A stretch of DNA of 64,000 nucleotides, taken from assembly GCA_036260805.1 (NCBI GenBank), contig DATALZ010000014.1, forward strand, positions 1 to 64,000, read 5' to 3'. The notes beneath the pieces were generated by a model. The model saw only the letters and a program-made list of their open reading frames with translations. It was not told the DNA's origin and made no database searches. Positions 27,019 through 35,936 of the stretch are shown here, in pieces. The translations under genes and the position numbers were made by a program. Origin of the DNA: Thermocaproicibacter sp036260805. GTDB lineage: Bacteria > Bacillota > Clostridia > Oscillospirales > Acutalibacteraceae. Positions within the stretch are counted from its first letter, which is position 1. Each line of letters begins with the position of its first letter.

Positions 27019-27687
27019 ATGTTTGATGAATTGAAAGCGGAACTGGATTCCATTATGGACCGCGACCCGGCGGCGCGTTCCAGGCTGGAAGTCTACTTTC
27101 TTTATTCAGGTTTCAAGGCCGTGCGCTCCTACCGCAGAGCGCACTGGTTTTACGAGCATAACCATAAATTCATTGCGCGGTATATCTCACAGCGCGCAAG
27201 ACATAAGACCGGGATTGAAATTCACCCCGGCGCAAAAATCGGGAAAGGACTGTTCATTGACCACGGCATGGGCGTCGTCATTGGTGAAACAGCGGAAATC
27301 GGCGACAACTGCACCCTGTACCAAGGCGTGACGCTGGGCGGAACCGGAAAAGACCACGGAAAACGCCATCCAACTTTGGGGAACAACGTGCTTGTGGGCT
27401 CCGGAGCAAAGATTCTTGGGCCTTTCCGCGTGGGAGATAACGCGCGGGTTGCGGCCGGAGCTGTTGTGCTGGATGAGGTTCCGCCGAACGCGACGGCGGT
27501 GGGCGTACCGGCTCGCATTGTGCGGCTGAACGGAGTCCGCCCGGCAAACCTTGACCAGATTCACATTGGAGACCCGGTCTCCCAGCAGCTCTGCTACCTG
27601 GGCTGCGAAATCAGCCAGCTGCAGAAAAAGCTGGAACAGTGCGAGAAAAAAGATCAGGACGCAAAAACGGAATCCAAAAACAGTTGA
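27019..27687 (+). CDS. cysE: Serine O-acetyltransferase
   Basis: Acetylates serine with acetyl-CoA to form O-acetylserine, the precursor of cysteine. The 222-residue protein has an N-terminal helical part (SRLEVYFLYSGFKAVRSYR near residue 20-40) and a left-handed beta-helix of hexapeptide repeats (FIDHGMGVVIGETAEIGDNC near 80, with the catalytic His). The ATG at 27019 follows GAGGAGG; the upstream ATG at 26959 is rejected. The C terminus beyond residue 185 is a charged coiled tail. It is controlled by the Cys T-box and followed by cysS. Confidence 0.95.
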   Translation: MFDELKAELDSIMDRDPAARSRLEVYFLYSGFKAVRSYRRAHWFYEHNHKFIARYISQRARHKTGIEIHPGAKIGKGLFIDHGMGVVIGETAEIGDNCTLYQGVTLGGTGKDHGKRHPTLGNNVLVGSGAKILGPFRVGDNARVAAGAVVLDEVPPNATAVGVPARIVRLNGVRPANLDQIHIGDPVSQQLCYLGCEISQLQKKLEQCEKKDQDAKTESKNS

Positions 27688-27774
27688 TTCCTTCCAATTA
27701 AATGGTAAACTATAAAGTAACGGCAGAGTGCAACGATCCTTGAACCGGCTGAAAACAGACAGGAGGACTTCAAA

Positions 27775-29181
27775 ATGAAAATCTACAACACCCTTACCCG
27801 GCAGAAAGAAGAATTTGTTCCCATCGTTCCCGACGAGGCAAAAATTTACGCCTGCGGCCCGACCGTTTACAATTTCATCCACATTGGAAACGCAAGGCCG
27901 ATCTGCGTATTCGACGTGCTTCGCAGGTACTTGGAATACCGCGGAATGAAGGTAACTTTCGTGCAGAATTTTACCGATATCGACGATAAGATCATCCGCC
28001 GCGCGAATGAGGAGAACACCGACTACCTGACTGTTTCCCGCCGCTATATTGAAGAATACAAAACCGACGCGGAAGGGCTCAACGTGCGCCCTGCAACGGT
28101 TCATCCGCTTGCAACCGAGAACATCGATGAAATTCTCAACATTATTTCCACACTGGTGGAAAAGGGATACGCGTACCCCGCTTCGAACGGCGACGTTTAC
28201 TTCCGTACACTGAAAGACAAGGGGTACGGCAAGCTTTCTCATCAGCCGCTGGACGACCTGAAATCCGGCGCACGCATCGCCGTCGGCGAGCTGAAAGAAG
28301 ACCCGATGGACTTTGCCTTGTGGAAAGGCTCGAAGCCCGGGGAGCCGAGCTGGATTTCCCCGTGGGGAAAGGGCCGCCCCGGCTGGCATATTGAATGCTC
28401 CGCCATGGCGCGCCGCTTCCTCGGCATAACCATCGACATCCACTGCGGCGGGCAGGACTTGATCTTCCCACACCATGAAAACGAAATCGCGCAGAGCGAA
28501 TGCTGCAACGGTGTTCCGTTCGCGCATTACTGGATGCATAACGGATATATCAACATCGACAACAAGAAAATGTCGAAATCGCTCGGCAATTTCTTCACCG
28601 TCCGCGACGTTGCGGAAAAGTACGGCTATGAGCCGATTCGCTACCTGATGGTTTCGGCGCATTACCGCACGCCGATCAACTACAGTGTGGAAGTCATTGA
28701 ACAGTGCCGCTCCTCGCTGGAACGCCTTTATAACTGCCGTGACAATCTGGAATTCCTGATGCAGCATTCACTCGCGGGAGAAAAAGAGGGCGAAAAGGCC
28801 ATTCGCCGCAGGCTGGAAGGCTACCAGGACAAGTTTATTGTATCCATGGAAGACGACCTGAACACCGCGGACGCTCTCTCTTCGCTGTTTGATCTCGCAA
28901 AGGATATCAACACCAGTCTGAACGCCGAGACTGCGCCTTCGAAGGAGCTTTGCTCGTTTGCACTGAATCTGTTCAACGAGCTGGCGGATGTACTCGGGCT
29001 TTTGTACGCAAAGAAACAGGATTCCGCCGACGAGGAAATTGAGCGTTTGATCGCCGAGCGTGCTACAGCGCGCAAGGAAAAGAACTGGGCGGAGGCCGAC
29101 CGCATCCGCGACGAGCTGAAAGCCCGCCATGTGGTGCTGGAAGATACCCCGCAGGGCGTAAAGTGGAAGATCGTCGAATAA
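27775..29181 (+). CDS. cysS: Cysteinyl-tRNA synthetase
   Basis: Charges tRNA-Cys. The 468-residue class I synthetase has the zinc cysteine and HIGH-type motif in YACGPTVYNFIHIGNARP near residue 25-40, the zinc site GWHIECSAMA near 205, HHENEIAQSE near 235, and KMSKSLGNF near 265. The C-terminal anticodon domain covers about 330-468. The length is typical. It lies 87 bp after cysE, presumably in the same T-box-controlled transcript, which couples cysteine synthesis and charging. Confidence 0.98.
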   Translation: MKIYNTLTRQKEEFVPIVPDEAKIYACGPTVYNFIHIGNARPICVFDVLRRYLEYRGMKVTFVQNFTDIDDKIIRRANEENTDYLTVSRRYIEEYKTDAEGLNVRPATVHPLATENIDEILNIISTLVEKGYAYPASNGDVYFRTLKDKGYGKLSHQPLDDLKSGARIAVGELKEDPMDFALWKGSKPGEPSWISPWGKGRPGWHIECSAMARRFLGITIDIHCGGQDLIFPHHENEIAQSECCNGVPFAHYWMHNGYINIDNKKMSKSLGNFFTVRDVAEKYGYEPIRYLMVSAHYRTPINYSVEVIEQCRSSLERLYNCRDNLEFLMQHSLAGEKEGEKAIRRRLEGYQDKFIVSMEDDLNTADALSSLFDLAKDINTSLNAETAPSKELCSFALNLFNELADVLGLLYAKKQDSADEEIERLIAERATARKEKNWAEADRIRDELKARHVVLEDTPQGVKWKIVE

Positions 29182-29218
29182 CAAGTGAGCACATACAATA
29201 TGCAATATGTTTCGCAGA

Positions 29219-29256
29219 TTAGAAAAGGGGCACTCGTTTGAGTGCCCCTTTTCTAA
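29219..29256. terminator. Bidirectional terminator between cysS and cstA
   Basis: A near-perfect palindrome: AGAAAAGGGGCACTC (29221-29235) pairs with GAGTGCCCCTTTTCT (29240-29254). The A and T runs on both sides allow termination in either direction. Confidence 0.88.
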
Positions 29257-29299
29257 TAAATAATGCCTTTAATGTACTTGTAAAAGAATACTTGCTCAT

Positions 29300-29340
29300 A
29301 AAAAAAGCCGGGCATACGGTTTCACCCGCAGGCCCGGCTA
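29300..29340 (-). terminator. Terminator of cstA
   Basis: AGCCGGGC (29306-29313) pairs with GCCCGGCT (29332-29339). Six A bases at 29300-29305 give the U-run in the minus direction. It lies 22 bp past the cstA stop codon. Confidence 0.85.
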
Positions 29341-29362
29341 TGAAAAATGGAGGATCGGTTGA

Positions 29363-31069
29363 TTAAGCGGCGTCTTTCTGCGCGGCAGGCTTTTCAACCA
29401 GTTTGCGCAGGCAATGGTAAGCAACCATAACGGCAAGCGCCATCAGGGCAATTGCAACGATCAGCTGCAGACCGTCCGTCAGGAACACAAATTTGCCGAC
29501 GCCCATTTTCACGAAAATGTTGTACACCGCCATTACAAGAGCGGTCATGGTGACAACCAGCATAACGGTCATCGGTGCGTAAAGCATCCAGCCCTTGCGG
29601 CCCGTCGTCTTGAGGAAAACCGCCAGTGCAATCAGCACAAGCGCCGCCAGCAACTGGTTTGCGGAACCGAACAGCGACCAGATGTTGTTGTAGCCGCCGA
29701 GCGAAAGAATAAACCCGAAGAACAGGGTAATAACCGTGGAAACATATTTGTTGGTGAGGAATTTACTCACCGGATTGTGCGCCTTGCCATCTTCATCAAA
29801 CAGCAATTCCTGCATGGACATACGGCCGATTCGCGCAACGGAGTCCAGTGTTGTCAGGCACAGGGCGGAAACGCACATCGTCATAACGCATTTTGCAATG
29901 TATGTCGGCAGGCCGAACTTTACCAGGAATCCCGCAACGCCGGCGGAGAAAATCTGGAACGGAGTGCCGTCTGGCAGTTTGCCGTTCTTTGCCGCCGCGC
30001 CTGCAACGACCAGCGCCGCAACAGCAAGCACGCACTCAATGATCATAGCGCCGTAGCCGATGGGAAGCATATCTTTTTCATTTCGAACCTGCTTCGAGGA
30101 TGTTCCGGAGGAAACAAGGCTGTGGAATCCGGAAACAGCGCCGCAGGCGATGGTAACAAACAAAGTCGGGAAGAGCATCTTTCCGTTTACGTTGAATCCG
30201 TTGAACGCTTTCAGGTTCATGTTAGGGTTCGAAACGAAAATACCTACAACCGCGCTGAGAACCATAAGAATCAACAGGAAAGAGCTCAAATAGTCACGCG
30301 GCTGCATCAGAATCCACATCGGAACGACCGCCGCGAAGAAGATATATGCAAAAACAACCAGAAGCCACTGCATTTTATTGAGGTAAATCGGGCAGGCGAT
30401 ACCGGCGGCCATCATGGCGACAAACAGAACGATGCCGGTAAGGAACATCACAATCTGGTTTGGTTTTACAAATTTCAGGAACAGGCCGAACAATACGGCA
30501 CCGAGTATGTAAAACAGAGAAATGGAACCTGCTGCCGCGCTTGGCATTGTGGTTTTGTTTACGACGGTTGCCGCTCCCATTACATAATCCTTCACAGCGG
30601 AAGCATTGAATGTGGATGCGACCATATCGCCGAACGCCGCAATTACCAGCAGCGAAAACAGCCAGCAGAACATCAGAAACAGGCGTTTGCCGGTTTTGCC
30701 GATGTATTTCTCAATGATTAATCCGATTGATTTTCCTTCGTTTTTCACCGAAGCGTACAGAGCGCCGAAATCCTGCACCGCGCCGAAAAATACGCCGCCG
30801 ATGAGAATCCACAGAAGCGCCGGAACCCAGCCGAACATGGCCGCGATGATTGGGCCTGTTACAGGGCCTGCACCCGCAATGGTGGAAAACTGGTGTGCGA
30901 AAACAATTGATTTCGGGGCCGGAACATAGTCCTGGCCGTCTTCATGAGTATACGCAGGAGTTTTTGCCTTGGGGTCGATTCCCCACTTTTTTACGAGCCA
31001 TCTGCCGTAAAAAAGGTAGCCGCCGCCCAGCACGGCCATTGAGATTAAAACGATTGCCAAACCGTTCAT
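29363..31069 (-). CDS. cstA: Carbon starvation protein A family transporter
   Basis: A 568-residue membrane transporter of the CstA/BtsT family, members of which take up peptides or pyruvate. The start at 31069 (MNGLAIVLISMAVLGGGYLF) is chosen because the longer frame would run back into the T-box leader. About 15 helices are predicted. Family marks include YGRWLVKKWGIDPKAKTPAY near residue 25, the FAHQFSTIAGAGPVTGPIIA segment near residue 60, and GFHSLVSSGTSSKQV near residue 310. A T-box leader precedes it on the minus strand, so amino acid starvation should induce it; a peptide or amino acid substrate is the natural inference. Confidence 0.94.
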   Translation of the reverse strand: MNGLAIVLISMAVLGGGYLFYGRWLVKKWGIDPKAKTPAYTHEDGQDYVPAPKSIVFAHQFSTIAGAGPVTGPIIAAMFGWVPALLWILIGGVFFGAVQDFGALYASVKNEGKSIGLIIEKYIGKTGKRLFLMFCWLFSLLVIAAFGDMVASTFNASAVKDYVMGAATVVNKTTMPSAAAGSISLFYILGAVLFGLFLKFVKPNQIVMFLTGIVLFVAMMAAGIACPIYLNKMQWLLVVFAYIFFAAVVPMWILMQPRDYLSSFLLILMVLSAVVGIFVSNPNMNLKAFNGFNVNGKMLFPTLFVTIACGAVSGFHSLVSSGTSSKQVRNEKDMLPIGYGAMIIECVLAVAALVVAGAAAKNGKLPDGTPFQIFSAGVAGFLVKFGLPTYIAKCVMTMCVSALCLTTLDSVARIGRMSMQELLFDEDGKAHNPVSKFLTNKYVSTVITLFFGFILSLGGYNNIWSLFGSANQLLAALVLIALAVFLKTTGRKGWMLYAPMTVMLVVTMTALVMAVYNIFVKMGVGKFVFLTDGLQLIVAIALMALAVMVAYHCLRKLVEKPAAQKDAA

Positions 31070-31141
31070 ACTTTCTCTTCCTTCCTCAATCCGTAAAAGC
31101 CTGTAGGTTTTCCGGAAGAATACCGCTGGTACAGATATCCT

Positions 31142-31440
31142 GGTAAATAAAAAAACCTTCGTCTCTGATTGATTCAGAGACGAAGGTTTACTCCGCGTTA
31201 CCACTCTGCTTGCCGCTGCATCGCGGCCTGCTCATCCGCATCGGGCGGGCCCACCCAATACGCCCAATTTTAACGGTTTGGTACCGGTTGAGCCTAATAG
31301 CCTGCCGTTCAGCCCAACTGCTCACGGGAGATGTTGTTCCGGAATATCCTGCCGCTTTTCACCAAACCAGCGGCTCTCTGAAAGGAGAGGTTCCAAAACT
31401 TTAGCCCGATCACTGCATTTGCGATATTCTTTGTGCTCCA
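31142..31440 (-). ncRNA. T-box leader of cstA, apparent Ile specifier
   Basis: Read on the minus strand, Stem I contains AGAGAGCC and GGTTTGGTGAAAAGC, the distal-loop region. The T-box motif TGGTAACGCGGAGT is at 31203-31190, and the terminator AACCTTCGTCTCTGA/TCAGAGACGAAGGTT (31151-31189) has a U-run. With the same six-base spacing to GAG seen in the other two leaders, the specifier is ATC (31332-31330), Ile. The base after it is U, not the preferred A, and AAC (Asn) two codon steps upstream is a possible alternative. Confidence 0.82.
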
Positions 31441-31609
31441 TATTAGCACGCGGTTTCGGAGTTTGTCAACAGGGAATTTGCGAATTGTTAAAAATCGCGA
31501 CTCAGTTTGCTCCTTTAGCAGGTTAAATTGTTAAATTTCACGAATCACTCGATTATAAAAGAATTTTTTGGTAAATTCTATTGACAAAGCCGCGAAAATA
31601 TCATATGCT
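31440..31609. promoter_or_regulatory. Divergent promoters of the cstA and ilvB T-box transcripts
   Basis: Minus strand: TTGACA (31469-31464), 18-bp spacer, TAATAT (31445-31440), leading into the cstA T-box. Plus strand: TTGACA (31581-31586), 17-bp spacer, TATGCT (31604-31609), leading into the ilv T-box. About 110 bp of AT-rich DNA with no gene separates them. Confidence 0.7.
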
Positions 31610-31624
31610 AGAACACAACATAAT

Positions 31625-31909
31625 TCAAATGCGCTGAAAGGGAAGGAATGCAGATCATCCCGCATTCAGAGAGCCGCCGGTTGGTGCGAGGCGGAGCGGA
31701 GTTTGCACGAGATCACCCTTGAGCAGGATGCTGAAAGCAAAAGCGAGTAAGCGAATCCCGGTTTTCCGCCGTTAAAAGGAAGTGCATTGTTGGATGCACC
31801 CAAGCATCCAGAAGATGCATACAGAGATGCCGCATTGCAGCGGCAATTAGAGTGGTACCGCGAAGCTTACAGCTTTCGCCTCTAGAAAAAGAGGTGGAAG
31901 CTTTTTTTA
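31625..31909 (+). ncRNA. T-box leader of ilvBN, Ile specifier
   Basis: A complete T-box. Stem I includes CAGAGAGCCGCCGGTTGGTG near 31668-31687. The specifier ATC (31712-31714, Ile) is followed by ACCCTTGAG as in canonical leaders. The T-box AGTGGTACCGCGAAGC is at 31851-31866, and the terminator AGCTTTCGCCTCT/AGAGGTGGAAGCT (31871-31902) has a seven-T run. It lies 43 bp before ilvB, so uncharged tRNA-Ile should turn on acetolactate synthase. Confidence 0.93.
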
Positions 31910-31951
31910 TTGCATTTTTTATTGCCAACCAAGTTTGAAGGAGGAGCCGAT

Positions 31952-33619
31952 ATGTTATTAACCGGAGCACAGATTGTGATGGAATGCCTGCTGGAACAGG
32001 GGGTGGATACCGTTTTCGGCTACCCGGGCGGCGCCGTTCTCAATATTTACGACGCGCTGTATGAGTACAAAGACCGCATCCGCCACATCCGCACCTGCCA
32101 TGAGCAGGCGGCGGCGCACGCGGCCGACGGCTACGCGAGAGCGTCGGGCAAAACAGGGGTCTGTATTGCAACATCCGGCCCCGGCGCGACCAATCTGGTC
32201 ACAGGAATTGCGACAGCGTATATGGATTCCGTTCCGATGGTAGCCATTACGGGCAACGTCACGCGCGACCTTCTGGGGCTCGACAGCTTCCAGGAAGTGG
32301 ATATCACCGGAATCACGATGCCCGTCACAAAGCACAACTACCTTGTCAAGCATGTGGAACAGCTTGCGGATACTCTGCGCAATGCGTTCCAGATTGCCGG
32401 TTCCGGCCGCAAGGGCCCGGTTCTGGTAGATATTCCGAAAGATGTCACGGCACAGAAAACCGAATTTAAACCTCGCCGCCCATTGCCCCTCTCCGCTGCG
32501 GATTTCCCGTCCGACGAGCGTTTCGCTCAGGCGCTGGAGATGCTTAAGAGCAGTAAAAAGCCGTTTTTCTACTGCGGCGGCGGCATCGTCTCCGGCGAAG
32601 CCTCGCAGGAAGCAATGGAGTTTGCCAGAAAAATCGACGCGCCTGTTGCCTGTTCGCTGATGTGTCAGGGCGGTTTTGACCAGAGCGACGACCGTTATCT
32701 CGGGATGCTCGGCATGCACGGAACCAAGGCTTCCGCCGAAGCCATTAAGGGCTGTGACCTGTTCATCGCCGCCGGAACGCGTTTTTCCGACCGTGTACTG
32801 TGTAACGCGGGGCTGTTCGCGCGCAACTGCAAAATCCTGCAGATTGAAATCGACACAGCGGAATTCGGCAAGAACATTGATGTCGACCTGAAAGTAAAAG
32901 GCGACGCGAAAGAGATCCTTGCCAAGCTGAACGAGCTGCTGCCGCAGCAGGATCATTCCGACTGGATGCAGAAGGCAATGAGCTGGAAGCGCGATTATCC
33001 CCTCAAGCAGACCGGCGCACCGGATGAAGTCCTTCCGCAGGACGTTCTCGAAACCCTTACCCGCCTGACAGACGGCGAAGCGGTGATCACAACGGAAGTC
33101 GGCCAACACCAGATGTGGGCGGCAGAGTATTACACTTTCCGCAAATCCCGCCATTTCATCACATCGGGCGGCCTCGGAACCATGGGGTTCGGGCTTGGCG
33201 CGGCAATCGGCGCAAAGACCGCCCAGCCGGATAAAACCGTTGTCAACTGCGCGGGCGACGGCAGTTTCCACATGAACTGCGCGGAGCTTTCCACGCTGGC
33301 GCGGTACAAAATTCCGGTCGTGGAGCTCATCTTCGACAACCGCACGCTCGGCATGGTGCGTCAGTGGCAGAAGCTGTTTTACGGTAGTCGGTTCTCTCAG
33401 ACGGATGTGGACGGCGATACCGATTACGCCATGCTTGCGAACGCATTCGGGGTCAAGGCGCTGAAAATCACCAAAAAGCAGGAGATTGAGCCGGTTCTGC
33501 GCGAAGCTCTCTCGCTTCATCAGCCGGTGCTCATCGACTGCATGATCAATAAAGACGAAAACGTCCTGCCAATGGTGCCTGCAGGCAAATCGGTGGAAGA
33601 CCCGATTCTTGAGATGTAG
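31952..33619 (+). CDS. ilvB: Acetolactate synthase large subunit
   Basis: The ThDP-dependent enzyme of branched-chain amino acid synthesis. It joins two pyruvates to acetolactate, or pyruvate and 2-oxobutyrate to acetohydroxybutyrate. The 555-residue protein has the N-terminal PYR domain (FGYPGGAVLNIYDAL, then the catalytic Glu in CHEQAAAHAADGYARA), the central FAD-binding-like domain, and the ThDP motif GDGSFHMNCAEL through IFDNRTLG near residues 430-470. The ATG at 31952 follows GAAGGAGGAG; the earlier ATG at 31910 overlaps the terminator tail. ilvN, ilvA and ridA follow. Confidence 0.97.
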   Translation: MLLTGAQIVMECLLEQGVDTVFGYPGGAVLNIYDALYEYKDRIRHIRTCHEQAAAHAADGYARASGKTGVCIATSGPGATNLVTGIATAYMDSVPMVAITGNVTRDLLGLDSFQEVDITGITMPVTKHNYLVKHVEQLADTLRNAFQIAGSGRKGPVLVDIPKDVTAQKTEFKPRRPLPLSAADFPSDERFAQALEMLKSSKKPFFYCGGGIVSGEASQEAMEFARKIDAPVACSLMCQGGFDQSDDRYLGMLGMHGTKASAEAIKGCDLFIAAGTRFSDRVLCNAGLFARNCKILQIEIDTAEFGKNIDVDLKVKGDAKEILAKLNELLPQQDHSDWMQKAMSWKRDYPLKQTGAPDEVLPQDVLETLTRLTDGEAVITTEVGQHQMWAAEYYTFRKSRHFITSGGLGTMGFGLGAAIGAKTAQPDKTVVNCAGDGSFHMNCAELSTLARYKIPVVELIFDNRTLGMVRQWQKLFYGSRFSQTDVDGDTDYAMLANAFGVKALKITKKQEIEPVLREALSLHQPVLIDCMINKDENVLPMVPAGKSVEDPILEM

Positions 33620-33826
33620 CAGGCGCAAGCGCCTTTCGCGCCTACGGCGTCTTCAACTTAGGCAGGCAGAATTTTATCGGCTTTCTGCTTGCACGGGTAC
33701 GCACTCAAGACATTTCTTTAAAACGTGCATGAAGGCTCAGCCTGCGCCGGGACAGTATAGGCAATCTTCCGTTGTTGGGTCGGCAGTTCTATTTTATAGT
33801 TGATTCTGTGGAAGGAGAGTTAAGAT
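33620..33826 (+). other. Long 207-bp spacer between ilvB and ilvN
   Basis: No gene is visible. It contains the hairpin GGCGC-AA-GCGCC region (33620-33640) and the motif CATGAAGGCTCAGCCTGC (33728-33745), which recurs at 19074-19091 and, slightly changed, at 40378-40395. ilvB and ilvN are usually a few bases apart, so the spacer looks like a repeat insertion. Confidence 0.5.
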
Positions 33827-34315
33827 ATGCAGGAGGCAAACGAAAAGGAGTACGTCCTTTCGGTACTGGCAAAAAACAACCCGGGGGTTCTGCTCCGTAT
33901 TGCGGGGCTGTTCAGCCGCAGATGCTACAACATTCTGAGCATCGTAGCGGCTCAGACGGAAAATACCGAGTATTCCCGCATTTTAATTGTGGTTTCAGGC
34001 GACGACCGAATTGTCCGCCAGGTCGACAAACAGCTCTGCAAGCTGGTCGACATTGAAGAAGTAAACGTGCTGGACCGCGAAAAAGCCGTGCTCCGCGAAC
34101 ATCTGCTCCTCAAAGTGGAACGCACACTCCAGAACAGCGAGCATCTGGTTCAGATTGCCGACGTCTTCCACGCAAATATTCTTAATGTAACGCAGGATTC
34201 CATGATTTTGGAACTGACCGGTGACGCCGCAACCATCAACTCGTTTATCGAGCTTTACAATCCCTACAATGTCCTCAAAATTCTCCGCACCGGCTCCATG
34301 GCCATGGCAACGTGA
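33827..34315 (+). CDS. ilvN: Acetolactate synthase small (regulatory) subunit
   Basis: Binds valine and activates the large subunit. The 162-residue protein has an N-terminal ACT domain (YVLSVLAKNNPGVLLRIAGL, FSRRCYNILSI, RILIVVSGDD) and the C-terminal ALS_ss_C domain (ANILNVTQDSMILELTGDA near 115). Length is standard. GGAGAG lies ahead of the ATG. It belongs to the T-box-controlled transcript unless the 207-bp spacer carries its own promoter, which I do not see. Confidence 0.96.
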   Translation: MQEANEKEYVLSVLAKNNPGVLLRIAGLFSRRCYNILSIVAAQTENTEYSRILIVVSGDDRIVRQVDKQLCKLVDIEEVNVLDREKAVLREHLLLKVERTLQNSEHLVQIADVFHANILNVTQDSMILELTGDAATINSFIELYNPYNVLKILRTGSMAMAT

Positions 34316-34455
34316 CGTTGCATCCTCGGCCTGCCGTAAAGCCAAGTGGGTCGGAATCGGGGATTCTCCCGAGGCCTTCTCAATTTCCTTAATAAACAAT
34401 CGAATTCTGCCGGCTAAAAGCCCGCAGGATTCCGATAATAAACTTCCGTTTTCAG

Positions 34456-34516
34456 CATTTCTTTGTCTGTTTTTCTTTCCCAAAGAAAAACGGGCGTCGG
34501 CGGATTACCGCCGACG
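34456..34516. repeat. Double-hairpin repeat before ilvA
   Basis: TTTTTCTTT/AAAGAAAAA is followed by GCGTCGGCGG/CCGCCGACGC (34493-34516), a two-stem layout like the one at 19010-19069. A loosely related AT-stem element lies after ilvA (about 35750-35795). The whole ilvN-ilvA gap (34316-34540) contains no gene. Confidence 0.5.
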
Positions 34517-34540
34517 CATAGTGAAAAGGAGGAACCGGCT

Positions 34541-35734
34541 ATGACGCTGGACAAAATCTATCAGGCAGCCTTCACATTAAAAGAAGTGGCCCGCGAAACG
34601 GACCTCATCAAAGCCCCTCTTATCAATCCCGAAAGTGACATCTACTTAAAAACAGAAAACCTGCAGATAACCGGTTCTTTTAAAGTACGCGGCGCCTATA
34701 ATAAGATAAGCCGCCTGTCTCCGGAAGAAAAGAAGCGCGGTGTTATCGCCTGCTCTGCCGGCAACCACGCACAGGGCGTAGCCCTTGCCGCCGCGAAAAA
34801 CGGAATCAAGGCGCTCATCTGCATTCCGGACGGCGCACCGATTTCCAAAGTGGAAGCCACGCGCAGCTACGGCGCGGAAGTCCGTCTTGTCAAAGGCGTT
34901 TACGACGACGCCTACCGCGAGGCGTGCAGGCTGCAAAAAGAAAGCGGAGCCGTGTTCATACATCCGTTCGATGACGAAGACGTAATTGCCGGGCAGGGAA
35001 CCATCGGTCTTGAAATCCTTCAGCAGCTTCCGGACGCGGACGCGGTTTTCGTTCCGGTCGGCGGCGGCGGGCTGGTTTCCGGCGTTGCCTATGCCGTCAA
35101 AGCGCTCCGCCCGCAGTGCAAGGTTTACGGTGTTCAGGCCGCCGGAGCCCCCAGCATGGTTCAGGCGCTCAAAGATAAAAAGATAGAAACGCTCGAAGGC
35201 GTTTCCACTTTTGCGGACGGAATCGCCGTGAAATGCCCGGGCAAACTGACTTATGACCTCTGCACGAAATATGTCGACGAAGTTCTTACTGTGACGGATG
35301 ATGAAATTGCAACCGCAATTCTCGCGCTGATTGAACAGCACAAGATGATCGCCGAAGGAGCCGGAGCCGTTTCCGTTGCCGCCGCCATGTTCAACAAGGC
35401 GAACATCAAAGGCAAAAAGGCAGTCTGTCTTGTTTCAGGCGGTAATATCGACGTAACGATTCTTTCCCGCGTGATCAACCGCGGCCTGCTGAAAGAGGGA
35501 CGCCAGGGCCGTTTGACCATCGAGCTGACCGACCGTCCCGGCGAACTGAAAGAAGTGTCCGCTATCATCGCAGATCTTGGCGGAAACGTCATCAGCGTAA
35601 GGCACGACCGCAGCGGCGAGGAATCCAACATTACCGCCTGCACGCTCTCCATCGGAATCGAGACCCGCAACCGCGCGCATTTCAACGAAATCCGCGACGC
35701 AATCACCAAAGCCGGTTACCAGATTCTCTCCTAA
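34541..35734 (+). CDS. ilvA: Threonine ammonia-lyase
   Basis: Converts threonine to 2-oxobutyrate and ammonia with pyridoxal phosphate; 2-oxobutyrate is the partner for isoleucine synthesis. The 397-residue protein has the PLP lysine in ITGSFKVRGAYNKI near residue 47, the SAGNHAQGVALAA loop near residue 70, the glycine-rich PVGGGGLVSG near residue 172 and a single C-terminal ACT-like domain (RLTIELTDRPGELKEVS, residues 325-397). This is the short form shared by TdcB-like and some biosynthetic enzymes; the ilv context favours biosynthesis. The ATG at 34541 follows AAGGAGG. Confidence 0.93.
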   Translation: MTLDKIYQAAFTLKEVARETDLIKAPLINPESDIYLKTENLQITGSFKVRGAYNKISRLSPEEKKRGVIACSAGNHAQGVALAAAKNGIKALICIPDGAPISKVEATRSYGAEVRLVKGVYDDAYREACRLQKESGAVFIHPFDDEDVIAGQGTIGLEILQQLPDADAVFVPVGGGGLVSGVAYAVKALRPQCKVYGVQAAGAPSMVQALKDKKIETLEGVSTFADGIAVKCPGKLTYDLCTKYVDEVLTVTDDEIATAILALIEQHKMIAEGAGAVSVAAAMFNKANIKGKKAVCLVSGGNIDVTILSRVINRGLLKEGRQGRLTIELTDRPGELKEVSAIIADLGGNVISVRHDRSGEESNITACTLSIGIETRNRAHFNEIRDAITKAGYQILS

Positions 35735-35936
35735 CGGCCAGCCATTTCTTTGCGAAAAGAAAAGGCTGGGCGAAAAGAAACGACGTTTCTTGTTTGCCAG
35801 AGCATCTTAAAATATCTAAGATTTATTGTACCACGAAGGCAATTTGTAAGTGGTAGAGCTCGCGTCCCGGATTATAATAAGATGGAAAAGTTTCGCCCGC
35901 CTTTTCAAAGGCGGCGTATAGAAAGGAAGTTATCCT

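Noticed and set aside
26688..27026. 112-codon open frame between the Cys T-box and cysE
   Set aside because: It runs through hairpin repeats and overlaps the cysE ribosome site; composition does not look coding.
27187..28767. 526-codon minus-strand open frame
   Set aside because: It lies across cysE and cysS, whose plus-strand products have complete family motifs. The long antisense frame comes from the GC-rich codon bias.
29414..30721. 435-codon plus-strand open frame
   Set aside because: Antisense to cstA, very rich in His, Gln and Asn, typical of a shadow of membrane-protein codons.
31958..33628. 556-codon minus-strand open frame
   Set aside because: It is antisense to ilvB over its full length, shows no domain I recognise, and has no ribosome site.
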